NCBI RefSeq assembly: GCF_900110605.1
Contig: NZ_FOFI01000003.1
Location: forward strand, 248,001 to 312,000
DNA length: 64,000 nucleotides
Direction of reading: 5' to 3'
DNA from: Epilithonimonas lactis
GTDB lineage: Bacteria > Bacteroidota > Bacteroidia > Flavobacteriales > Weeksellaceae
Below are positions 32,039 to 41,500 of the stretch, piece after piece. The translations under genes and the position numbers were made by a program. Position 1 is the stretch's first letter, and the number at the start of each line of letters is the position of its first letter. Below the pieces are notes generated by a model that was given only the letters and a program-made list of their open reading frames with translations, searched no databases and was not told the DNA's origin.

Positions 32039-33769
32039 TTAGTTTTTTATTATTTTCTGAGTCAGTTTTTTCCCATTTTCCAACTGAATTTCCAACACAT
32101 AAATTCCTTTTTCAAGACGAGAGAAATCTATGGTTTTGTCCGAAATCAGTTTCGAACTCACAACTTGTCCTGAAAGATTGTAAACTTTATGCGTTTTGAT
32201 TTTGCTGGCTGTTTTTACATTCAGAACATCTTTCACAGGATTTGGATAGATAGAAACCGCCTCATTTTTGGAATCCGAAACCTCCAAAACAGAGAACTCT
32301 TTCTCCTGAGATTTATCCGAATATTTCTTCGAAGCATCGATGGCTTTCACACTCCAAAAAATCTTCGAAGGCAAATTGGCTTTATCCAAATACCAGCTTT
32401 TCGTCGTAACGATATATTTTGCGATGTCCGACTTTCCAGCTTCCGAACCAACCGTCAATTCATATTGAAGCGAATTCTCCAAAGTCTTGTCATCACTCGC
32501 ACCAGACCAACTGAAATTGATTTTGTTATTATTTTCAGTCGCGGTCAAGATTGTTGGCGCATTTGGTTTTTGATTGGAAACCGTTGTCGTATTTCTAAAC
32601 AACTTGGTGTAAGGCATCAAATCCGCGTCAGCCCAATCAAAACCATTGGCGAGAATATCCAGATTTCCGTCGTTATCGTAATCAAACAAAGCCAAAGTTC
32701 CGCCACTTCCAAGATTGTATAACCCAGAATCTTCCGACTTTTCAAACTTCTGAAGCTGTGGATTGTAAAGATAAATATTCGTGTAACCATCGTAGTTGTC
32801 ATCATCGCCCATCACTACGAAATCGTAATAACCATCATTGTTCAAATCGCCCACTTCTACATTTCCAGCCGAAAGTCCTTCGCCTTCAAACTTGCTTTCT
32901 GTAAAATTACCTTGTCCATCATTGGTGAAAACCGCCAAATAAGAATCGAAATTCTCATCCTGACCAGTCACCACAAAATCCAGAAAACCATCACCATTGA
33001 AATCAGCAAAAGCCATTTTGCTATCGCTCACCGGCGGAAGCTGAGATTTCTGAACCAGCGTTCCATTCTCATTAATATAAATATTGAAAGTTCCTTCGTA
33101 ATCAGAATTGAAACCATTGACAACAGCATCCAGCTCATTATCATTATTCAAATCCACAATCTTGAAACTACCGTTCTGCGTTCCCGGCAACCAAGCTTCC
33201 GTCTTTTGAAAACCGTTGGAATTGTTCGTGTACAAATCCAAATCTTGAGAAAATCCAACGTTTGCAATGTACTGCGTTCCGTTGATGGCATAATCCTGTT
33301 TACCATCGTGACTGAAATCGAAAACGTCCAATCCACCGTAGATTTTTCCAGGCGCATTATCTATCAACGTGAAAGCTGAACCTGTATTTTTCCATCTGTA
33401 TTGCTGATAATTCACAATATCGTTATAACTAAGTCCAGTCGTTACAACATCCAAAAGTCCGTCATTATCAAAATCGATAAACTTGACCGCACTCAAATGA
33501 ACCGAATTGTCTCCAAAATTTTGAATGGATGAGAAATTTCCATTTGTGTTTTTATAGAAATCGTTGGACGTGACATCTACGTTTGTATCACCGTCAGAAT
33601 CGATGGCGCCAGTGAAAAATATATCTTGAAATCCGTCATTATCAAAATCTGCCACCGCGCTCGCTGAGTAAAAGTAATTTTGAAGCGCAGGTTGAGAAAC
33701 CTCTTCAAAACTTTGAGCTTTGGTAATCATAGCCGACAAAGCCAAAATTGAAATATAAAACTTCTTCAT
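32039..33769 (-). CDS. secreted FG-GAP/VCBS repeat protein with T9SS sorting domain
   Basis: 576 residues. Signal peptide 1-18 (KFYISILALSAMITKAQ). At least six repeats of the calcium-binding FG-GAP/VCBS type follow (DFDNDGFQDIFF, DFDNDGLLDVV, DLNNDNELDAVV, DFNGDGFLDFVV, DLNNDGYYDFVV, DYDNDGNLDIL), predicted to close as a beta-propeller over about 25-390. A fibronectin-like domain (400-490) leads to a type A T9SS C-terminal domain (SIYPNPVKDVLNV to KKLTQKIIKN). It should be a surface adhesin or lectin-like protein, ligand unknown. Single gene. Confidence 0.9.
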   Translation of the reverse strand: MKKFYISILALSAMITKAQSFEEVSQPALQNYFYSASAVADFDNDGFQDIFFTGAIDSDGDTNVDVTSNDFYKNTNGNFSSIQNFGDNSVHLSAVKFIDFDNDGLLDVVTTGLSYNDIVNYQQYRWKNTGSAFTLIDNAPGKIYGGLDVFDFSHDGKQDYAINGTQYIANVGFSQDLDLYTNNSNGFQKTEAWLPGTQNGSFKIVDLNNDNELDAVVNGFNSDYEGTFNIYINENGTLVQKSQLPPVSDSKMAFADFNGDGFLDFVVTGQDENFDSYLAVFTNDGQGNFTESKFEGEGLSAGNVEVGDLNNDGYYDFVVMGDDDNYDGYTNIYLYNPQLQKFEKSEDSGLYNLGSGGTLALFDYDNDGNLDILANGFDWADADLMPYTKLFRNTTTVSNQKPNAPTILTATENNNKINFSWSGASDDKTLENSLQYELTVGSEAGKSDIAKYIVTTKSWYLDKANLPSKIFWSVKAIDASKKYSDKSQEKEFSVLEVSDSKNEAVSIYPNPVKDVLNVKTASKIKTHKVYNLSGQVVSSKLISDKTIDFSRLEKGIYVLEIQLENGKKLTQKIIKN

Positions 33770-33923
33770 ATTATTTTTATTTAGAATGATTAAAAATTAC
33801 TTCGCAAAAGTAAATAGTTATCCATTCCAAAAGTGAATCTGGAATATGACATTTGTCTTGTTTCGGAAAAATCTAGTTTTAGATTATAATCAAGTTATTG
33901 ATTTGCAAAAGAATATGATGCTT

Positions 33924-35006
33924 TTATGAAATTTCAAAAATCTTACTTTCTTCGTGTATTCTCTTTACAACATTTTCTGTACGCTCTTTGTGCGTGTCTG
34001 TGATAAAAATCTGTCCGAAGTTTTCTTTGTTGACTAACTCAATCAATTGTGAAACTCTGGTGTCATCCAACTTATCAAAAATATCATCAAGCAAAAGAAT
34101 CGGAGATTTTCCAGTCAGTTCTTTGATTCGGTTGATTTGAGCGAGTTTTAAAGAAACCAAAAACGATTTCTGCTGACCTTGTGAGCCGATTTTTTTAATG
34201 GAATTTCCATTCATTTCGAAAATCAAATCGTCCTTGTGAATTCCTTTGGAAGTGTAGGTCAAAACTCGGTCTTTATCAATGGAGCTCGACAAAAGTTCTT
34301 GAAACGTGTTGTCAGAAAGATGAGATTCATAAACCACGGAAACCTTTTCTTTTCCGCCAGAAATGATGTCATAATAATGCTGAACAATTGGATTTAGATT
34401 CTCAACAAATTCCTTTCTTTTCTCGAAAATCCGCGTTCCAAAGTTTGAAATCGGGTCATCGTAGATTTCCAAAGAATCCTTATCAAAATATCGATTTTTG
34501 GCAAAATTCTTCAACAACGCATTTCTCTGCTGAATGGTTTTTTGGTACTGAATCAAATCAAAAAGATAAACCGAATCCGTCTGAGAAATCATCACATCTA
34601 AAAACTTCCTGCGACTTTCCCCTGAATCTGAAATCAAATTGGAATCGTACGGCGAAATCATCACACTCGGCAGATAACCAATGTGGTCGGCTAATCTGTC
34701 GTAAGCTTTATCATTTTTCTTGATGACTTTTTTGGATTCTCTCGGATGTAGGATTTTGATAACATCTCCCTTCTCATCATTTTGGATTTCGGATTCAATC
34801 GTAAAGAAATCTTCTTCGGATTTGATATTATTGAGGTCAGAATTTCCTAAAAAACTTTTGCCAACAGACAGGTAATGAAGCGCATCCAAAATATTGGTCT
34901 TCCCTACGCCATTGTTCCCAACGAAACAATTGATTTGTGGCGAAAAGTCAAACGAAACTTCGGAGTGGCTTTTGAAATTGATAAGTGATAGTTTGTTGAT
35001 AATCAT
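33924..35006 (-). CDS. recF: DNA replication and repair protein RecF
   Basis: 360 residues, SMC-like ABC ATPase. Walker A is GNNGVGKTNILDALHYLS (about 30); the signature region lies at KKIGSQGQQKSFLVSLKLAQ (about 265) and Walker B in PILLLDDIFDKLD (about 300). It loads RecA on gapped DNA. The normal context in many bacteria is dnaA-dnaN-recF; here it follows a toxin-antitoxin pair whose toxin stop overlaps the recF ATG by 4 bases, so it is translated from the toxin transcript at least partly. Confidence 0.94.
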   Translation of the reverse strand: MIINKLSLINFKSHSEVSFDFSPQINCFVGNNGVGKTNILDALHYLSVGKSFLGNSDLNNIKSEEDFFTIESEIQNDEKGDVIKILHPRESKKVIKKNDKAYDRLADHIGYLPSVMISPYDSNLISDSGESRRKFLDVMISQTDSVYLFDLIQYQKTIQQRNALLKNFAKNRYFDKDSLEIYDDPISNFGTRIFEKRKEFVENLNPIVQHYYDIISGGKEKVSVVYESHLSDNTFQELLSSSIDKDRVLTYTSKGIHKDDLIFEMNGNSIKKIGSQGQQKSFLVSLKLAQINRIKELTGKSPILLLDDIFDKLDDTRVSQLIELVNKENFGQIFITDTHKERTENVVKRIHEESKIFEIS

Positions 35007-35311
35007 AATCCTAAAATATTTTCGAGCGCTTCAGGATTCTGATGGTTTTCCCAAAATGAAATGATTGAAATGGTTTCCTGTTCTATATTATAAATCAAAC
35101 TATAATTTTTGAAGACTAACATTCTCTTGGTTTCATTGATAGTTTTCTTTCCAGAAAATAGTTGAAATTTTAATTGACTGGTTTTCTCTTTGATGACCAG
35201 ATTTAATTTTTTAGAATAAGAATTACTTTTGTTTCTATTGTTCCAATATTCGAAAATCTCATCTCTTTGTTTCTTTGCAAAATGGGTCCATTCGACTTTT
35301 ATTTCAGCCAT
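35003..35311 (-). CDS. ParE/RelE-family toxin
   Basis: 102 residues with the ParE fold pattern: N-terminal strand and helix (VEWTHFAKKQRDEIFEYWNNRN), central strands (KFQLFSGKKTINETKRMLVFKNYSLIYNI at 35079-35165) and a C-terminal strand (ISIISFWENHQNPE). ParE-type toxins poison gyrase; RelE-type ones cut mRNA on the ribosome; the sequence is closer to ParE. It overlaps the antitoxin by 13 bases upstream and recF by 4 bases downstream. Confidence 0.82.
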   Translation of the reverse strand: MAEIKVEWTHFAKKQRDEIFEYWNNRNKSNSYSKKLNLVIKEKTSQLKFQLFSGKKTINETKRMLVFKNYSLIYNIEQETISIISFWENHQNPEALENILGL

Positions 35312-35613
35312 TCTTCATCCATTTTATCCATTTCTTCCTCTGTATAAACCCTTCCATTTTTTACATCATCCATTCCTTGTTCTATCATCTTCAGGACATA
35401 ATCTGGAAGAACGACTTTTTCTTCTTTAAAATATGCATCAACTTCCTCTTCCGTCATTGGTCTTTCGGATTCGTAGACGGATTCTGGTTCTGCGACGATG
35501 TTTGTGGACTTACTTTCAAAATTTTTGAGAAGTGAAGACAACAAATAATAATTCTGGGATTCGCAGATTTTCTGAATCAGTTTTATTTTAATGTCGTTTA
35601 TATTTTCCATCAC
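35299..35613 (-). CDS. antitoxin of the ParE-type pair
   Basis: 104 residues. An N-terminal helical part (MENINDIKIKLIQKICES) is followed by an acidic C-terminal region with short motifs PMTEEEVDAYFKEEK and YTEEEMDKMDEEWL, typical of antitoxins that wrap the toxin. No clear RHH or HTH DNA-binding domain is visible, so autoregulation is uncertain. First gene of the antitoxin-toxin-recF operon. Confidence 0.72.
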   Translation of the reverse strand: MMENINDIKIKLIQKICESQNYYLLSSLLKNFESKSTNIVAEPESVYESERPMTEEEVDAYFKEEKVVLPDYVLKMIEQGMDDVKNGRVYTEEEMDKMDEEWLK

Positions 35614-35713
35614 TCAAAATTTATGTAAAGATAAAAAAACGGTTTTAGAATTAATTTTAAATCAAAAAAGAATTGAAAAATTTAGAATAGATTATTTTAA
35701 ATCAATTTCTTTT

Positions 35714-35779
35714 CCCCAACCCTAAAGGGCGGAAAATTGATTTAAAATTTCATCAAAATTACTCCCTTTAGGGCTGGGG
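35714..35779. repeat. REP-like CCCTAAAGGG palindromic repeat, copy 2
   Basis: CCCCAACCCTAAAGGG at 35714-35729 and inverted CCCTTTAGGGCTGGGG at 35764-35779. Better conserved than the copy at 4883-4943. Confidence 0.75.
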
Positions 35780-35798
35780 AAATAATTTTGTTGAAATT

Positions 35799-37604
35799 TT
35801 AGTTTCCAAAATTCACAAAATGCGGAATATCTGCGCCGAAACTGTTCAGCGGTAAAACATTGTTTCGATTGCTGTTAAAATCAAAAACAGAGTTGTTATC
35901 AAATGGAACTCGTGGATAATACGTAAACGAAATCTGAATCCTATTGAACACCAAATATGGATTATTAATCAAAACGCCAATCCCGATTTTCGTGTTTGCA
36001 TTCGTTTTCATCAAGCTGTCATTCGGCATCGCCAACCAGCCAACAGCAGTCGTCAAATATGGACTGAAATGGAAATTTTTCCAAGTCTTGTTCACAAAAA
36101 GTTGAAGCTGATATCTCAAAACCAACTTCTTCGTTCCAATGTAATCTGCGTTGTAAACCGGAAACTCGTCGCGGGCAGAAAGATTGATTCGGTCTCGGTA
36201 AGAATAATTGTGCTGTGGATTGCCAAGCGCTAAAGTTGGTGCAAAAAAATGTCTGACTTTAGCAAATTTCCAATCCATCAGATTTGTAAAATAAGTTCCG
36301 TCCAATCGGAAAGATTCTCTGTTTTGGCTGTCTTCATTGAAAAATCTTCCAAACTGCGCTTTCAAAGTGAAATAACCGATTTTTGTAAACTCCCCATATC
36401 CAGCAGAGATTCCAGCGTAAGGCATCACTTCTTTGCTTCTGGAAAGTACGCCGGCGGTAACGCTTAATGAATTTCCGTAAGAGATATCTTCGGGCAATTC
36501 GTATTGAAAAATATTTTTTTCGACCGCAAATTTCCTTTGGATAAAACCAACGGAACCCAACAAACTGCTGTAAGTTTTGAAGTAATCAAATTGGTCAATC
36601 CCAGGACTATCTTTGTACTGATAATTCTGGAAACGCCCGATGAAAGCGATGTTACTGGAAACCCTTTCCTCTGGATTCGCTGAAACCGGAATCTGATAAC
36701 CGCCCCACAAATCCTGGCTATAAACCTTGATTTGAACTTCTGGCAAAGCACTTCTGTCCACCATTGGCAAAGCGACATTTCGCATAAAATATTCAAATGA
36801 AAAACCACCAGCCCACTTCGTCAAAGGAGAGAAAAAATCTCGTCTCGCATTCACATTGATTCGCTCATTCCGCCAAAAATCGCGTTCGCCCAAAACCTGC
36901 GCATTGATGTAGGAACCGAACAGATTGTAAGCCGTGTAACTTCCCATCAAATAATCCTGATTCTGCTTGGAATCGTTTCTGTAAAGGAAGTTGGCTTCGT
37001 GACCTAAACCAAGGAAATTCTTTTCCGTAACGCCCATTCCGATTTTGCTTCCCGAAAAACTTCCGCGCGGTTTCAAACTCCAGGAATCGAGAACTTGTAC
37101 GACGACATCTATCGAATCTTTGGTAGAAGTGCTGTCTGCAATACTGATTTTCACTCGGTTGACGAACGGCATTTCCCGGAGAAGACGTTCGGATTCGTAG
37201 AGTTTTTGGGCGTTATATTCTTCGCCTTTTTTGAAAAGAAGATAATTATTGACCGTCGAAATTCTGGTGTTGGAATGAAGATGATTTGTGAACCAATCGT
37301 ACCATTTGGCCTTTTCCTTTTTTTCTTTTGTGTTGTATCCAAAAGGGTCAATCGTTTCGATTTTTATATTTCGGATGTGCTTTCCGTCGTAAGAGGCTTG
37401 CGTTTCCTTCTCAGTACGGGTTTTCACAGAAACAGAATCTGCTTCCCGACGAAAGATGAAACGGTGAATAAATTTGGTGAATTTTCTTTTGTCAGAGTAT
37501 TTTTCAATCTTGTAATAGATAGAATCCTTTTTCTCTTTCTCCTGCGCAGACACAAAAGAAACGCTACATAAAAACAGAATTAACGCAAAAATATTTTTAT
37601 GCAT
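35799..37604 (-). CDS. BamA/Omp85-family outer-membrane barrel protein
   Basis: 601 residues. Signal peptide 1-20 (HKNIFALILFLCSVSFVSAQ). One POTRA-like region at about 110-175 (LLFKKGEEYNAQKLYESERLLREM, then VDVVVQVLDSWSL) is followed by a C-terminal 16-strand-type barrel with aromatic strand ends, finishing ISFTYYPRVPF and PHFVNFGN. The family inserts or secretes proteins and lipids at the outer membrane; this short one-POTRA form resembles TamA/PlpD-type or ShlB-like barrels rather than BamA itself. Minus strand, not clearly in an operon. Confidence 0.8.
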   Translation of the reverse strand: MHKNIFALILFLCSVSFVSAQEKEKKDSIYYKIEKYSDKRKFTKFIHRFIFRREADSVSVKTRTEKETQASYDGKHIRNIKIETIDPFGYNTKEKKEKAKWYDWFTNHLHSNTRISTVNNYLLFKKGEEYNAQKLYESERLLREMPFVNRVKISIADSTSTKDSIDVVVQVLDSWSLKPRGSFSGSKIGMGVTEKNFLGLGHEANFLYRNDSKQNQDYLMGSYTAYNLFGSYINAQVLGERDFWRNERINVNARRDFFSPLTKWAGGFSFEYFMRNVALPMVDRSALPEVQIKVYSQDLWGGYQIPVSANPEERVSSNIAFIGRFQNYQYKDSPGIDQFDYFKTYSSLLGSVGFIQRKFAVEKNIFQYELPEDISYGNSLSVTAGVLSRSKEVMPYAGISAGYGEFTKIGYFTLKAQFGRFFNEDSQNRESFRLDGTYFTNLMDWKFAKVRHFFAPTLALGNPQHNYSYRDRINLSARDEFPVYNADYIGTKKLVLRYQLQLFVNKTWKNFHFSPYLTTAVGWLAMPNDSLMKTNANTKIGIGVLINNPYLVFNRIQISFTYYPRVPFDNNSVFDFNSNRNNVLPLNSFGADIPHFVNFGN

Positions 37605-37644
37605 CAGATTACAAATACTTCAAAAATTAATTAGTAAAATCCTT

Positions 37645-38409
37645 CTAACAATTTACAAGCCAATAAAGCAGAATCACCAACAAAGGCAATCCGCTACAAG
37701 ATTCTACCCAAAAGGAAAAGTAAGTTCCTTTATTATCATTTTCAGAAAAATAAATTAGAAAAAATGTGAAAACCGTTGTTAATAAAAAACTTAAGGCAAA
37801 TTCTCTATCAAGAAATATCACACTTAATAAACAAGCAACGAAAACTAAAAGATAAGCCAGATATTTCGTCTTCTGAACACCGATTAATATGGGGAAAGTC
37901 ACCACATCATCACTTTTCATATCACGAATATCGAAAGGTAAAACCAAAGCCGAAATAAACAACCACGAAATCCAGAAAATCTCCCAATTGAATTCTGGTA
38001 GAATTAGCCACGCATTAATCAAAGCCCAAGTCAGGCCAACGTAAAAGACTTTTAATAAAGGGATTTTACGAATGAATTTCTCCAGGAAAAAAGAATTGTA
38101 AAGCAAACCAATGATGACAATCACAGCCCATTTCAACAATCTAATTTCGTTATGATTAAAGACAATCAAACAAAAACTTAAAATGCCACAAATGAAATTA
38201 AAAACCAAAATCTTGATAAAAATCTTTCTACGACTCTGATATTTGGTGTATAGATAACCGCTGAAATACGTGATAAAAATCAACAGCAAACTCGGCCAAC
38301 GGAATATGTTTTGCTCTAGCATAAAAAATCCAGCCATCAACGTTCCCATCAGCGAGACAAAAATCTGGCTGTCAATCACATATTTTTTTGCTAAATTTAA
38401 AATCGACAT
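37645..38409 (-). CDS. UbiA-like prenyltransferase family membrane protein
   Basis: 254 residues with about nine membrane helices. The second Asp motif of UbiA enzymes is recognisable (LPFDIRDMKSDD, about 160), while the first NDxxD motif is replaced by YTKYQSRRK, so the chain may not bind a prenyl diphosphate in the normal way. Proteins of this kind are widespread in flavobacteria with unknown substrate. It lies 41 bases upstream (in transcription order) of the BamA-like gene, so they could share a transcript. Confidence 0.65.
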   Translation of the reverse strand: MSILNLAKKYVIDSQIFVSLMGTLMAGFFMLEQNIFRWPSLLLIFITYFSGYLYTKYQSRRKIFIKILVFNFICGILSFCLIVFNHNEIRLLKWAVIVIIGLLYNSFFLEKFIRKIPLLKVFYVGLTWALINAWLILPEFNWEIFWISWLFISALVLPFDIRDMKSDDVVTFPILIGVQKTKYLAYLLVFVACLLSVIFLDREFALSFLLTTVFTFFLIYFSENDNKGTYFSFWVESCSGLPLLVILLYWLVNC

Positions 38410-38562
38410 TTTACTTTTAACAAATGTCCGAAAAATTGTTCTAAATCAATAAGATTTCGAAAGTGTTAATTTTTTAAAAAAGATTTTAATCTTTCCAACC
38501 TTTGCTAAAATAATGCATCTTTATACAGTGAATCATTCACTCAAAAAAAATAAAAGTCAAAT

Positions 38563-41500
38563 ATGAAAATCATTAAATCAGTCTCAGTTTTCTTGCTGAT
38601 GCTTTTCTTCATCAATGTTTCGGCGCAGAATTACTACGATTCTCAATGGAAAAAAGTGGAGGAAAACAACAAGAAAGGAACTTACAAAAGTAATCTTCCG
38701 ATAATTCTGGACATTCAAAACCAAGCGATGAAAGACAACAACGCCATCCAAATCATCAAATCTCTGAAAGCGGAATTCAGCATCCTGAAGCAAACGCACG
38801 ATGATACGCAGAATGATGAAAGCTCCAAATTCTTTTCGAAACTTCAAAGCACGGAAACCAAACTGAAAGGCGATGAGAAGCAATTGTTTCATCTTCTGAC
38901 GTTGGAATTCATCAATGATTATTACGATAATAATTCTTGGAGAATCAATCAGAAAACGAATATCGATAATCAAAATCTGTCACAAATCGAGACCTGGAGC
39001 AAACTGGATTTCAAGAATTTCTTGACTAAGAATTATTCAGATTTGGAGAAAGAAAATTCGGTTTTGAAGAAAATTCAGACTCAGAAATACAAGGAAATTT
39101 TTGATGCGACAGAAAATTTGGATTACTTCCCTACGCTTTCGGATTGGTCAAACTTCAATTACATCGAGTTTTTGAGAAATCAAAATCTGTTCACGCCAAA
39201 CGAACTGAAAATTAATTCGAAGAAAATCAATGACATTTATGATTCGGAAATTCTGGCTAATTCTGGGAATTCAAAACTGTATTTCCAACATCAAAAAATC
39301 AACTATAATTGTCAACTTAACAATTGCAAAGACAAATTTGCTCAACTTGAAAAATTGGTTGGCGATGAATCTTCGAAAGGTGATTACAAAGTTCTCATCA
39401 TCGATGAAATGATTGAACTTCTTCAACAAAAAGAAGATAATAAAACTGCTTTGGTTTGGGTCAATAAAGCGAAAGAATTATATCCAAAATCAAAGTTCAT
39501 CAATAATATTCTTAATAAAGAAAACGCGATAAAAAATCCGCAACTTAATTTATTCTACGAGAAAGAAACACAACCGAACAAACCGATTCACATCGTTGCG
39601 GAAGGTAGAAATGTGAAGCAATTTTCTTTGAATATCTATGAAGTAAAGGATGATTCGCAAGGTTTTCTGAATCACGTTTTCGATTCTTACAAAACGCCTT
39701 TTTCTAAGGTCAAAAAATCTTTGGTGAGAAAAGATGAATTCAGTTTACCAGCGTCTTCGGATTTCAAATCTCACAAAACATCTTTAGAGCTGAAAGCACT
39801 TCCAGCAGGGATTTATTTGGCGGAATATGTGGTTGAAAATTCGGTTCAGGGGAATTATTATTTCATCGTTTCGGATTCGAAAATCATCTTCTCCAAAAAA
39901 GATGACAACAATCCAAAAGCGAATATTCTGAAACTCGTCAACAACGAAAATGGAAAAGCTTTCATCAATGAAAACCTTGATGTTACCGAATATGTTCGTG
40001 GAAAAGCGGTTACAAAATATACTGTGAAAACGGATAAATCGGGTAATTTCCAGTTTCCAAATTCTGCGAATCAGGAATATTACAGAAATTTCCTCGTGAA
40101 GAATGGAAACAACTTTTCGATGATAAATGTTTATGGCTACGATTACGGCAACCGAAACAAATCTGAAAATCAGGAAAGTGCACAGATTTTCCTCGACAGA
40201 AAAATCTACAGACCTGGACAAATTGTTTATTTCAAAGTGATTGCAACGGGAATCAATGGCGAAACTCAGAAAATGAAAACGCTGGAAAAAGTAAAGTTGA
40301 ATATTACTTTGAACGACACCAACGGCGAAGAATTACAGACTTTGAAACTGACAACCAATGAATTTGGTTCTGTTAATGGCAGTTTTACTTTGCCAAAAAA
40401 CAAGTTGAACGGAAATTTCAATATCGAAGTTGATGACGATAATAATTCCGCTTACAACATCAGTGGATACGCAGATTTTCAGGTTGAGGAATACAAACGC
40501 CCAAAATTTGAAGTGACTTTTGAACCGATAAAAGACGAGTACAAATACGGCCAAACCATAGAGCTGAAAGGAAAAGCGATGATGTTCTCTGGCGTTGCAT
40601 TGAGCAATTCGACTGTGAATTATGAAATCAAAAAACAGAATATCCGTTGGCGTTATTTCTGGTGGTATCCGCGTGGAAACGATAATGAAAATTCAATTCT
40701 CGGAACTGTGAAAACCAATGAGAAAGGCGAATTTACCATCAAAGTAGAACTTAAAAAAGATGAAACTTTAGAAGGAATTCAGATTGATAATTACGCTATC
40801 AACGCTTCTGTGACGGACATCAACGGCGAAACGCAATCTGCGGATACGAACGTAAAAGTGGCTTCGGTTTCTCACTATATTTCGGCAGACAATGTTGACA
40901 ATATTTTCTCTGATGAAGCTGTAAAACTGACTGTTTCGACGAAAAATTACAACGACCTAGTTCTTGCGAAATCTTACAATGCAAAACTGGAAAAGCTGGA
41001 AGAACCGAAGCAGATTTTTAGAAGTCAATTTGAAAATACAATTCAGGATTTGCCGAAACTTTCTAAAGAAGAATTTGTGCAAAAGTTCCCGCACGATAGA
41101 TTTGATAAGCTTGATGATGTGAAGAACTGGAAGGTGGAAAAAGTTGTTATTAATAGAATCGAGAATCAAGAGTCAGGAAGCAAGAATGCAAATCCTGAAT
41201 CTCGAATCTTGAATCTTGGCTCTTTAAATGCGGGAACTTACAAGCTTCAACTTTATAATATCGAAGGAAAAGACACGATAAAAACGGAGCAATTTTTCAA
41301 AGTTTGGGATAAGAAATCGCTTGGACAGAATCAAAAACCTTTCTTGGAAGTCATTAAGCAAAAACAGGATTTCAAACGTGGTGAGAAGGCAAAAGTGTTT
41401 GTTTACTCCGCCGTTCCGGATGCTTTGGTGAATGTTTTTGTTCAAAACGGAAAAGGCGAAACGGTGACGGAAACGCATTCTTTCAAAAATGGAATTTTGG

